A stretch of 64,000 bases of DNA. It comes from Sinonovacula constricta (lineage: Eukaryota; Mollusca; Bivalvia; Cardiida; Solecurtidae). The DNA is taken from positions 57,240,857 through 57,304,856 of the forward strand of contig CM017557.1 of the NCBI GenBank assembly GCA_007844125.1, in the 5' to 3' direction. A program made the position numbers and the translations under genes. The notes under the pieces are model-generated. The model saw only the letters and a program-made list of their open reading frames with translations. It did no database searches and was not told the DNA's origin. Numbering within the stretch: position 1 is the first letter of the stretch; each line of letters opens with the position of its first letter. Positions 22,079 to 31,095 of the stretch are shown piece by piece.

Positions 22079-22154
22079 GCAGCAGGAGGAGTGACCGGAC
22101 TTTTTTTTGCCACATCTTTTAACCCCCCAAACTAATCAAAAAGCCTCCCACGGG
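22079..22154. repeat. Extra rearranged terminal-repeat pieces outside the left end
   Basis: GCAGCAGGAGGAGTGACCGG at 22,079 has the orientation of the right end. It is followed by ATCTTTTAACCCCCCAAACT, a second diverged copy of the left-end interior. With 22,200-22,234 the first piece can form a hairpin. Confidence 0.7.
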
Positions 22155-22234
22155 GAACATGTCCTTCGTCGGATCTTTTAACCCCCTAAACCAACCACAA
22201 AAAAAGTTCAGTCACTCCTCCTCTTGATGCTGCC
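22155..22234 (+). repeat. Left terminal inverted repeat of the Polinton
   Basis: GAACATGTCCTTCGTCGGAT and the text to 22,234 are the reverse complement of 36,412-36,486 with few mismatches. A C-rich run (TTTTAACCCCCTAAACC) is in the middle. Confidence 0.85.
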
Positions 22235-22277
22235 CTAGGTGGACGGCCCCTTGGCCGAGCGCGCTGACTTCGGAGGA

Positions 22278-23228
22278 TTACTCGTCGAAGTCAAATGCGG
22301 CATCGCTTTCTAGTTCTGGGAGCACTGGGAGCTTGATGCACAGTACTTCAGTTTCGGCGAGCAAGGAGATATCCATGCTCGACAGACAGACGCTCCCTAA
22401 GTCGATCACTCCAGACATCCTAGAATGGGAGGTGGACGTTGAGGGCGTCTACAGGCCGACTTTGGAGCTCGAGGGGAGGAAGCATTTTCTTTTTGCCTTC
22501 GATGATGAACGGCTGGCTCCTGTCGTAGTATTTGGTCTTGATGGGCTTTCCGGCATCGTCGAACCTCAAAGTTATGCGGGCGATTGGGTTATCCAGCTTT
22601 AGGCCGGGGTTGGAGGCAGCGGATCTGGAGACAGCCCTCAGGACGAGCGGGATAAGGCGGTCGCAGGCCACGACCAACGCGTCGCCGCCCTCATCCTCTT
22701 CATCCTCTTCGGTAACGAGCTCGCCGTCGAGGATGCGCCTTTCAATCTCGCGGATGAAGGGCTCTTCCAAGTAGCTGATCATCTCGTGGTACACTGACGT
22801 TGGAGGCAACGGTTCGCCATCCACAAGGTGGACTTTGTACTTTTGCACGTTCACGGTCGGGTTGCGGTCGCGCAGCTTGAGAGCGGATAGCTGGTTGGCC
22901 AACAGATGGTCGTTTACGCGGAGCAACTCGTCCTCATCGAGAGGGGCGATCTGGCCGACATGGAGCTCATCCGAAATCCGGACCAACAGGTGTTCTCTCT
23001 TGTCGGTCTCTAAGAGTCGGCAGTACAGGCCCAAGTACTTGGTACCGTTACGACCGAAACTGCGGGGGTGATGTCAATGGAGAAGATGGAGGATAAAGGA
23101 TGTGCGGACGTCAAGGATTCGGCAATCATCTCCTCATTATCAGGGAAAACTGACCTGGACTGGGCCTCTGCGCGGGCCTTGGCGGCGGCGCAGGTGGCTA
23201 CGATTGCGTGGGCGTTAAATATCTTCAT
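22278..23228 (-). pseudogene. Polinton accessory protein, unknown, about 310 codons
   Basis: The likely start at 23,228 opens with a short Ala-rich stretch (ATCAAAKARAEAQS). A frameshift near 23,045 is followed by a long open part to 22,420 with a very acidic segment (TEEDEEDEGGD). A second frame change leads to the tail ending FDFDE at 22,278. I do not recognise a domain. It is the last gene before the left terminal repeat and points outward, so it may share a promoter region with the Bcl-2-like gene upstream of it. Coding is supported by the long frame, the charge pattern and continuity across the two breaks. Confidence 0.55.
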
Positions 23229-23294
23229 GCTGATGGATCTGTATAACCTTATGTTCCCTATGCTCAAAAGGTCTACCTAGCTGCCAGCGGCTCT

Positions 23295-23870
23295 TCACCG
23301 GAAGAGGACCCACAATACGAAGCCTAGACAGAGGCCTCCTCCTAGAGCGAGGCACGCAAGCTCGGACCAGATCCTGTGGGCGGGTGGCCGGCTAGTGACG
23401 AGCCCCTTCCCACCCCGAGTTCTCCGGTATCCACCGGCCTGCTTTCGCTCCGATGAAAACCCCGACCCGGTGGACGTAGATCCACGTCCTCCGACCCCCT
23501 CAGCAGGTCTAGGCCGGCAGTTCTGGATGGCCGCGGCTAGCGCGTAGAGGGTCGTAATCCGGCCCCAGTTTAAGGCTGCGGCATCGCTGAGCTCCTCGGC
23601 CAGTTCGCCGAAAAGCTCGTAGGGCTCGGCAGCCTAGAAGGGTCACAATCGGTCCCTGAAGAGCTCGCGTTGGGCCTTTAGTACCCGGGCCACCTCTTGA
23701 TTCAGCGCCGTATGCGGGTGGGGCCTGGGGGCCCGTAACACGCAGGCGGCCAGGGCCGAGGCTTCCCTCCGAATGTGGCGCTCCTCCTCTTCTCTCTCCC
23801 TGCGGTCCTCCTGCGACGTGGCGGCAGAGGCCATTGCTGTATCTACCAGGCGCCAGCTCAGCTTCTTCAT
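23295..23870 (-). pseudogene. Bcl-2-like protein gene (virus-type apoptosis regulator), broken
   Basis: The span is about 190 codons, the usual size of a Bcl-2 protein. A charged N-terminal part (REREEEERHIRRE) is followed by two in-frame stops near 23,640. In the same frame comes a BH1-type motif, ELSDAAALNWGRITTLYA, with the signature NWGR near 23,560. A frameshift later comes a BH2-type motif, WIPENSGWEG (about 23,420-23,450). The tail is a hydrophobic anchor (LGGGLCLGFVLWVLF) just before the stop at 23,295. I see no clear BH3. In the family such proteins sit on mitochondrial or ER membranes and block cell death. Bcl-2 homologues have been reported in adintoviruses, which fits the setting. 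The two stops and the frameshift rule out a working protein from this copy. Confidence 0.75.
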
Positions 23871-23954
23871 ATTTAGCTGGCTCAGAGTGGCTGTGTTTCA
23901 TGGGCCTTCTCTCCTATTTAGATGAATGGGTACATACATCACATACGGGGCGCT

Positions 23955-24194
23955 ATGAAGGGGAAAGAAAATTGCTCATGGCTCTTGCTCGGCTCCACGG
24001 AGCTTTGCGGCCGGTCCTGTCTCTATAGCTACTGCAAAATCCACCTCATAAGATTTCGCAAAGGTGGCGGCACGAGCCCCTGCAAATTCTACGGGGTAGG
24101 CGTCAAAAACGTCCTAGGGGTTTGCATACACTGTGGCTATAGGGAGGAAGAGTCGAAATTATACAGGCGCAGGCCGCGCGCCTTTGTCAAGTAG
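23955..24194 (+). CDS. Small Cys-rich, probably zinc-binding Polinton protein
   Basis: This open frame of about 79 codons starts MKGKENC (a longer start at 23,922 is possible). Its Cys/His pattern is NCSW, LCGRSCLYSYCKIH, SPCKF, then VCIHC, suggesting one or two zinc sites, and it ends in a basic tail (YRRRPRAF). It lies directly ahead of the polymerase gene on the same strand and diverges from the Bcl-2-like gene, so the gap 23,871-23,954 may hold promoters for both. Similar short Cys-rich proteins are, from memory, common in Polinton-type elements. One expected Cys may be lost at PCKFYG. Function unknown; nucleic-acid binding is a guess. Confidence 0.6.
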   Translation: MKGKENCSWLLLGSTELCGRSCLYSYCKIHLIRFRKGGGTSPCKFYGVGVKNVLGVCIHCGYREEESKLYRRRPRAFVK

Positions 24195-24233
24195 GTCCGT
24201 CATCTCGCAGCCATCGAAATTTCCTATTAGACA

Positions 24234-26610
24234 ATGGGTGGCCGTAGATATACTCGTTGGAAATGGTAAAGCAACACCACAGACGAGCGCGGGAGGCGCG
24301 GGAGGCATACTTCGGGCTGACCGGTGAGTTACCGCCTTATCCGCGGTCCGCCGCCGCTTTTGAGAGGCTAATCGAGCAAATCGGGGAAAGGGTCAACGCC
24401 GATGAATTTCTTCGCCTGGCTGCCATCAACCTGACAGACGAAACCCCCGCCGGCCCTGCCCAGGTGAGAGCGCCAGCAGGCCCTCGGCGGTTCATCGATC
24501 TGGATGGCCAGGTCCCACACCCGGTGAAATTTCCAGGCGACCCATGGGTCGAGATGATAAACGACGCAAAAGATGAGTTTGAAGTAGATAGTGCCGCTTC
24601 GGTCTACTCCACGTGAAGGGTGGAGTCCAAGGACACACTTCACATTGGCGACGTTATGTACGCTAGGGCCGGCCATCTGGCCTTGGACGCCCGCATAAGC
24701 GACACAGCTCCTTGCATCTCTTCCAGAGGGCCGTTTCCTCTTGCGAATCAAAATCTTTAGGAAGGGGACTGAGAACAACTGGATGTTGTGTTTTATCAGA
24801 ACGCCTATTCGGTCACCACAGTGGTGTATGGGCTCTACAGCCTCAAAGACCCCGACCCCGCCAATTTAGCGCCACTGAAGGAAGGTGACCTTAACTGCGT
24901 GGCTCAGCGGGTGGTAGAGCACTTAGAAGGTATGTTGAAAGGTCAGAGATTTACGCCCTTAAGGCGCCTGAAAATACAGAACTGGGTAGAGCGGATCCGT
25001 GAAACAGAAGCTACAGTGGAAGATGTGATGTGGCAAGATTATAAAAGATCCTCAATGGGGGATGAGTCCTTAGCCGAGAGAGCCTTTGGCTGGAAGCCAA
25101 CCCCAGTAAACCTCCTTACGGACATCGAGAAGGCTTGTGTGGAGCACGGCCATGGCGGGCTTTGGAACTCAATGGGCTACGACACGGAGGAAGTTACTTC
25201 TATCGACATGAAGGGCTACTACCCCTCAAGCTTCCTGGGGCACAGTGAGGTGAAGCCTTATTTCCAAAGTTTCGGGCATCCAGGTCACCGCATGGCCCGT
25301 GTGGCCATTAATGGAACCCTCCCAGAAGATATTGGCACAGGCTTCGCAGACGTTCATGAGTGGGAGTTCGCGCCAAAGGTCCACCCTGTCATCCCTGCCT
25401 GGTTTGGGAAGCTTCTCGCAAAGAAGGGTTGGGCCCCGACGGCCCCGTTTGCCTACCTTGTGGAAAGTGGCCTGCTGATTTCTCTCAAGGTCCGAGAGGC
25501 TATCATCGCATTCGAGAAACAAACTGATGTCTGGCTCCCGGAAGACCGAAACAAGGGCTGCAGTGTCATCGGGAAATTTACCCAGGGCAGCAAGGCCGAT
25601 GGAAAAAGCTGACCAGGAGTCTCTTAACCGATCCTAGAGAGCTTGACTTCCTGGTCCGCGATACCCGCAAAAGCGGCACGCTGGTTGGGGCCCCAGCAAT
25701 ATGCCCGCTGGGCCATATCCTCACCTACTACGACGGCACCTAGCCGCAGTAAGCCCACCTAAGGGCCAGCATGCTGGCCTATGCCCACATCAACCTCCTG
25801 GAGATGCTTTGCCGGTTCACGCCCGATGAGGCTGTCCGAGGGGACATCGATTCCATTTATGTGAAGCAAGTAGCTCTGCCCAAGCTGCAAGGAGTCGGGG
25901 CGTTTGCTGCTCCCCAAAAATGTGACTGCATGGAGGACTGTTGCCCTAGTAGCCTCTTAGGAATAGAAACCCTGCCCCCGTCGCCCCAGCTCAATGGAGA
26001 GACAAGGGCGAGCAATTGTTCATGCCGATATAGCACACCGCATACACCCCCAAAACCCGAATATATTGCACAAGCCAAAGACCTGCCAACATCCACGGCA
26101 CCAAGGCAAAATGATCCACTGTCAAGGTACAAGTTAAGCTATCTCAACGACGGCGGGGGCTCAGGTAAATCTACTCGAGCCATAGAGCTCTTCCGAGCCA
26201 GAGACCCCTTAGTATTCACTCTGACCTATCGCCTGGCCAAAGAAATGCGGACCCGAGAAGTAAAGGCCCAAATCTATCACAGCTTCTTCCGCTGGAGCGG
26301 ACAAACGGAGTGGTCTCCAGATAGGATGGGACAGAAGTTAGTTCCGAGGGTGATTATCTAGGATGAGATCTGTACCGTACACCGGCCTTACCTCGAGATC
26401 TTTCTCGACTGGCTTGATCAAAAAGGCGTCCAGGTAGTCTGCTCTGGCGATCAGGGGCAGCCACCGCCAAAGACACACAGCAGTTCAGTGTGGACCGGCT
26501 GGACAACACCAGAGGACCACTTCCATGACAATGTCCGCTTGACCTGCCTTGACTGCAATCGAAAAGAGGGGCCGCAGCCCTCAACGCTTGGCACTATCGG
26601 GGGTAATTAA
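24234..26610 (+). pseudogene. polB: Family B DNA polymerase fused to superfamily 1 helicase, decayed
   Basis: The likely ATG is at 24,234, with an early frameshift near 24,255. Polymerase motif A is SIDMKGYYPSS (25,201). A motif-B-like GKFTQGSKADGK follows (about 25,570), then motif C RGDIDSIYV (about 25,836). Both Asp of motif C are kept, but the usual Thr of DTD is Ile. In the same open frame (25,771-26,361) the protein continues into a helicase with Walker A GGGSGKST (about 26,153). After one stop come the DE of Walker B (VII-stop-DE near 26,350) and CSGDQGQPPP (motif III, about 26,440). Later helicase motifs are missing, so the 3' part is probably deleted. Stops also lie near 24,615, 25,610 and 25,740. 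The gene meets the integrase tail to tail. The role would be replication of the element genome. Confidence 0.85.
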
Positions 26611-26614
26611 GTGT

Positions 26615-27673
26615 CTAGGGGACCACCAGGAGTTGCTCGCGCACAAAGCCTCGCCCAGGTCCATCCATTAGGTAATAGAGGACGGGTTCGTCAGGCTTCG
26701 TAACCGAGCGCCCTTTTCGGTAGATTTCACATGATGGCGACCACTGGTCGTTTACCAATAAGCCTGGTGTCTTCTGCGTTCAAGGCCGCTACAACCGAGG
26801 GCAGCATACCAACCCACTCCGTTGACCGCTCGCCCTCTGGCAGTCGCATTTCAACCGCATACTGGTGCCCGAACAGCGTTTAGCAAGTGTCCGGTTGAAC
26901 CGTTCTACAATTCCCTGATCACGATAGATGTCCACACGGCCTTGCCTGACTTCAACCTCATGTTTCGTCAGAAGCTGGGACACAGAGCCCATGAACTCCC
27001 CGCCCAGAGCCGACTTGAAACAGTTTCGGCCCTCGCAGCGGACCCCGCTTGTAGATCCGCTCGAGAGCAGCAGTGACCTCTTAAGCCTCTTTCGTAGTAA
27101 GCGGTTCAGCGGCTTTGAACCAGCTGGCCACATCGACAACAGTCAGGGCATACTTGTATGTCTTCTGACGAACCGTGTCGTGTGGTAAGAATAAAAGATC
27201 GGGCTGTTGCACTTCGTTCGGTACTGTAACATCGAACTTGGGCCTCGGTATGTGGCGCGAGGTAGATTTGCCAGATGGCCTGCTTTTAAGGAAGTCCCGG
27301 GCCTTGGCCTCAGAAACCCTAGCCGCGGCCGCAAGTTTTTTTAATCGCCGTTATCCCCTTCCAGTAGCCCCTGGGGCTGTAGTATATTCTTGCGAGCTTC
27401 TGATCCATGGAGATATTTCAAGAGCGTGAGCAACCTACAACACGCAGAAGCCACAGGCTCGGGTAGCTGCCCAGTTGTTACCCAGAGGTTAGTCGGGCCT
27501 GCTAGCACCCTATATGCGAAACGCCTCATGATCCTTTCATCCCTCCGCCAGCTATCGAGTGAATCATGCGCGACATCAATTATAGTGGAAGCTAAGGGTC
27601 CAGGAACTTTGTGCCGTCGAGCGGCGTAGCCTACTTCCAGCATCTTAGTAAACAGCTCCTCGGGAAGACCCAT
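26615..27673 (-). pseudogene. Retrovirus-type integrase of the Polinton, decayed
   Basis: About 350 codons in several frames. The core shows QQPDLLFLP (first catalytic Asp), TVVDVASWFKAAEPL, then SALGGEFMG, where the second catalytic Asp is expected but Ala is present. The catalytic Glu sits in the well-kept DQGIVERFNRTLAKR (about 26,890). The C-terminus has PVLYYLMDGPGRGFV (about 26,660) and a stop at 26,615. The N-terminal part (27,341-27,673) is open for 110 codons. It would insert the element into chromosomes by strand transfer. Loss of the second Asp plus frameshifts means this copy is inactive. Confidence 0.88.
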
Positions 27674-27807
27674 GATAACCGAAGGTTGTGTATATAAGAA
27701 GCGGAAAAGAAGCGGAGATATTTTTAATTAATCTGCATTTCTAAGTAGTAACCCGCGAACCCGGCCGCTCCAAGCGCTAATACGATAAATCTAACCTCTC
27801 TAGCTTG

Positions 27808-28062
27808 CTAGTCGTCGGATGGATGGTAGCAGTCGGTCAGCTTGGGCTCGGGCCCAATGGGATCAAGCTTTTTGTTTGGCATAATCAGAGCATACTCTAC
27901 ATTCTGGAAGGTTTGGACGGCGTGTCCTTGCCGGCGAAGCTCGTCCTGAATGAAATCGATGCGCTGGGTCCTTTTTTGGGCCCAAGCGGCCTGAGCTGCC
28001 TGAAGTTGTTCTACGGCGAAGGTCATGGCGTCGATGTTCTTCTTCGATGTCGGAGTCCTTAA
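27808..28062 (-). CDS. Small Polinton protein with a Gln/Ala-rich helix
   Basis: The open frame reaches the stop at 27,808. The ATG at 28,026 begins MTFAVEQLQAAQAAWAQKRT, and the frame is open a little further upstream. It looks like a helical protein of 70-85 residues (IDFIQDELRRQG), ending DCYHPSDD. It is not recognised. It follows two other small minus-strand genes and precedes the integrase start. Confidence 0.45.
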   Translation of the reverse strand, partial: LRTPTSKKNIDAMTFAVEQLQAAQAAWAQKRTQRIDFIQDELRRQGHAVQTFQNVEYALIMPNKKLDPIGPEPKLTDCYHPSDD

Positions 28063-28068
28063 ATAGGC

Positions 28069-28234
28069 TTAACATATGATTGCTTTGCCTAGGCGGGCCC
28101 AGCCGATTGTGAGTCCAGCTACTACGGCGCCGTGATAGATCGAATTGACTACTTCCTTTCCGTCTGGAGTTGCTTGGGTAGACACTGTTAGTCATGCGAT
28201 GGGGGTCGTGTTTATAAGATTCGCGGGCGCCCAT
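28069..28234 (-). pseudogene. Small membrane protein gene of the Polinton, frameshifted
   Basis: The ATG at 28,234 (MGARESYKHDPHRMTNSVYP) is followed, after a frame change near 28,160, by the hydrophobic GAVVAGLTIGWARLGKAIIC and a stop at 28,069. Length is about 55 codons. The stop of the gene upstream (TGA at 28,237) is only three bases away, which suggests coupled translation. Function unknown; a virion or membrane microprotein is plausible. Confidence 0.45.
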
Positions 28235-28236
28235 AT

Positions 28237-28579
28237 TCAATTCGCCGACAGGGTGTTGAGGTACAGCGGAGCCCTTACCCTCCGTAAGATTCCAGCTAGG
28301 GCTACTACGATTCCAGCGATAATCAGCCATTGCAGAAGGAGGCGGGTGTTTGTGCTCGTCTGATGTGGTGGGTGGCTTGCGGTCGTTAGCCGGGCGCTCC
28401 GCCTCCGCCGCCTTAAGGCGCCGCATATCATCTAGGAGTTTTTGTTGCTTCACTTTTCTCGCATCTGCCCCAGCAGCCCGCCCAGCAGCGACCTTTTTAG
28501 GGTCCTTGCTCTCTAGCGGTGTCTCCTCCGTCGGCTCAAAACCCGGTGTCCCCTCTGTCGCTGTGGTAGGTTCCGCCAT
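28237..28579 (-). pseudogene. Charged helix plus tail-anchor protein of the Polinton, frameshifted
   Basis: The ATG at 28,579 starts MAEPTTATEGTPGFEPTEE. A Lys/Ala-rich helix follows (DARKVKQQKLLDDMRRLKAA). After a frame change near 28,330 comes the hydrophobic QWLIIAGIVVALAGILRRVR, and the stop is at 28,237. The first frame stays open far beyond this point, but the hydrophobic segment in the other frame reads better as the natural end. It overlaps the end of the gene upstream by about 40 bases. Confidence 0.5.
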
Positions 28580-29094
28580 CTTGCTCAGTAGATACTTGCT
28601 TGGATTCTTGGCAATGTTTAAAAGTGCTAAGCATTGCTGTAATAGGTACTAAGTACATGCCATAACGGTGGTATAGCTCGCAGGTGATGGTAGTTAGGGC
28701 ATGCCCAACGACCGGATCTGCATCGAGGTCAGCGATCAGTAAATCCTGCCGAACAGCCACGATCGGGAGCAGCTGGCTAACCACCGTGGTGTAAATCTGG
28801 AGCGCTGCGGAGCCAAGAGTCTTTGTCATACTAGCCCCCAGTCGAGCCTCGTATCGGGCGTAGAGCTTGCCGATCTCATCATCGGGTAGGCTACCGATCT
28901 GATCCGCAGAAATCTCATTGCCTATGTACTGCCTTGACTGACCCCAAGGCAAGTCCGGCCAACCTCTGCCTTTGCCTTTGTCGTTCTGCGTTTGCAGGCT
29001 CCTCTCCGCCGTGCCCGTGACCTCAATAGCGAGCTATGGCCCGCGCAGGCGGCGCCGGCTCGCCGACAAGAAGCTCGTCAATAATGTGTTGCAT
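28536..29094 (-). pseudogene. Conserved-looking Polinton accessory protein, about 180 codons
   Basis: The ATG at 29,094 (MQHIIDELLVGEPAPP) leads, after one stop and a frame change near 28,960, into a long open part to 28,536. That part holds EISADQIGSLPDDEIGKLYA, a helix-rich middle (MTKTLGSAALQIYTTVV) and CELYHRYGMYLVPIT. There is no catalytic motif. The protein pattern is familiar to me from Polinton-type elements of invertebrates, but I cannot name a function. It lies between the packaging ATPase and the small membrane genes. Confidence 0.55.
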
Positions 29095-29196
29095 TCAATT
29101 GCTATAGTCACGTAAACACCGAGTCTAATTGTGATGAAAAGAAGAAGAGTAGCCATTCCTCCTCTCCGACGCGGGCGGCGGAAATGTATAGGCGTT

Positions 29197-29769
29197 TCAT
29201 GTTAACACGGCATAGCTTCTTGGCCGCGGGGTATTTAACAGCAGCTTCGCATGTTTCGTTTTGGCGAGTTGTTCCCGCACCGCAGGCCGGTCGGCTGCGG
29301 GGATCATGTCATTTTCACTCAATTCACTCGGTAAAACTTTCCCGATCCTTCCAGTGGAAGAGAGCGACCCAACGCGTTTGCTCTCGGAGGTCTTTGAGGA
29401 CGGCATTGTACCTCTGAGCCAGAACCCAGACCAATTGCTTGGCATGGCGGCCGCTGAATGCCAGCTCGGAGAGCATGACTCTTTTTGGTGAGCTGTTTGG
29501 TGGCGGCCATGTCATCAATAACATACAACGTTGGCTGACCCTGAAACACTCGGTAGAGAGCTCGCAACAAGTCATAAAGTCGTTCACCTGGATCTAGAAC
29601 ATAAACCTTATCTGTCTGTCCACACCCACGGGCGCTCCTGGTAGGTCCTGTTGTGCCTGGTAGTGGGACAGAGGAGGTCAAGCGCGAATTGCGTTTGCCC
29701 GTAGCCAGTCATGCCGCAAATTATCGCCGAGTGGGGCTCTTCAGTAAATAGTTGACACGAAACGTCCAT
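29197..29769 (-). pseudogene. A32/FtsK-HerA-type genome packaging ATPase, decayed
   Basis: The start is probably at 29,769, overlapping the capsid gene end by 29 bases. The Walker A region reads GMTGYGQTQF, where the essential Lys is Gln. Walker B is LYVIDDMAATKQ. Beyond these is the family-typical SGRHAKQLVWVLAQRYNAVL and REQTRWVALFHWKDRESF, then ENDMIPAADR, with the stop at 29,197. Length is about 191 codons, close to the usual size. At least two frame changes are needed. It would pump DNA into the capsid. Position next to the major capsid gene is usual for Polintons. Confidence 0.88.
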
Positions 29770-31095
29770 TCTCGATGTTTAGCTGTGCATCCATGATGAC
29801 AAAGAGGTAAATGTTCAATGCCCCAGGAGCTTCCGCTTCCGTGGCGAGCTGAATTGTGATCCCCTCTCTGGCTGTTTTCGATCCGGCGGCCGTTGCCATG
29901 CAAGCCGTCGTCATCGCTGGACCTTAAGTCCAGCCAGAGAGCCAACTCCTTTGTGAGGTACCTACCTAGGTTGCAGGCGTGGAGCCTGAGGCCCTTGTCC
30001 ACCATGGTCACTTCGGGGTGCCGTTTTATTCCACCCGTCATAAGTTTCCTGATCTCGTCCCATGCCATGGTAAGTGCGCATGCCTTTAGCGAAGAGCTGG
30101 TTCGAAATGGCCTCGACAGTGACCTCCACTTTCGTGATCTTGGGGTTACAGAAACCTTCGCTCTGGCGTTGAAAGGGCTGAGTCGGTTCCTCGAAGAGCA
30201 TTAAGACCCCCTTCATCGAACGAGCAGGGACGTTCAGGTTTATGTTCCACAGCGTGTCGGACTTATTGGCCACGATCCTGCAGTACCTGAGGATCCTGTC
30301 ATAAAGGATTGCCATCTTCCTGCGTACTGGTTGCGGATGTTTTCGGCCAACTTCCCGTTGGTTACCATCTCGAACTCCAAGGCGATTCCCTCGATTGTGT
30401 ATTTGGAAGCGTTATCGCCGGTCGCCCTGACAACCCTCACATAATCATTAAACGTGAGTTCGTACTCCAGCCTGTCTCCTAAAGCCGACTGAAAGAAAGG
30501 CATGTGGCTCTCTAAAAGTTCGAAATCGAGCGGGTAATGAAAGCGGTTTCCGTAAGCATTGGCTATTGCGGCATCCTTTGCTCTATTTGCCCGGTTTCCG
30601 GCGCCGATCCTTATCCGAGTTATGTTTCGATCATCGGAAGTGTCGATTCCCTGGTACTGAGCGTTGGCCCTCTCGTTTTTCGTTTTCTAGAGATATGTGT
30701 AGCATCCATCACGACAACACGTCGCTGTCGTCGATGCTCATGACCTCGTTCCCGGAAATCTTAATCGTGGTCATATTAACGATCGGCCGACCCAAATTGT
30801 TGACCACTGAGCGATCAGGGCCGGTTGAGACCAGCTTAATTGTGAAAGCCATCCTGGCAGTCCCAGGGACGATTACATCGTTGGGCCCGAGATTCAGGAA
30901 GCGCACTTACAGCTGCTGGTTCTAGTCGGTCTTGGCTGGGTTGTTCGTGATCACGACCGACTGGCGGATGCCCTTGGTCCCTACGGGCTCTCTCAGGCGC
31001 CGGTGCGGAATGAGCTTTCGACCGTAAGCGCTTTCGAAACCTTTTGTATTGAACCCATTTACCCGTGTCTTCAATACAATGTCTGACGAGGGCAT
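29741..31095 (-). pseudogene. Double-jelly-roll major capsid protein, decayed
   Basis: About 450 codons. The start is likely at 31,095 (MPSSDIVLKTRVNGFN). Recognisable blocks in order are VPGTARMAFTIKLVSTG, GNEVMSIDDSDV (about 30,720), ESHMPFFQSALGDRLEYEL (about 30,480), LNVPARSMKGVLMLFEEP (about 30,200), NPKITKVEVTVEAISNQL (about 30,120), WDEIRKLM (about 30,055) and LALWLDLRSSDDDGLHG (about 29,920). The C-terminus (about 29,760-29,741) ends VSTIY. This pattern is typical of the Polinton/adintovirus capsid protein that builds an icosahedral shell. Frameshifts and stops are scattered through it. Its 5' end overlaps head to head with the plus-strand gene starting at 31,079. Confidence 0.9.

Noticed and set aside
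23509..23901. Open frame of 130 codons on the minus strand
   Set aside because: It overlaps the Bcl-2-like gene in another frame and has a Gly/Arg/Pro-rich shadow composition without motifs.
27863..28300. Continuation of the 238-codon frame that starts at 28,579
   Set aside because: Open by chance. The hydrophobic segments and stop-start spacing in other frames read better as small separate genes.
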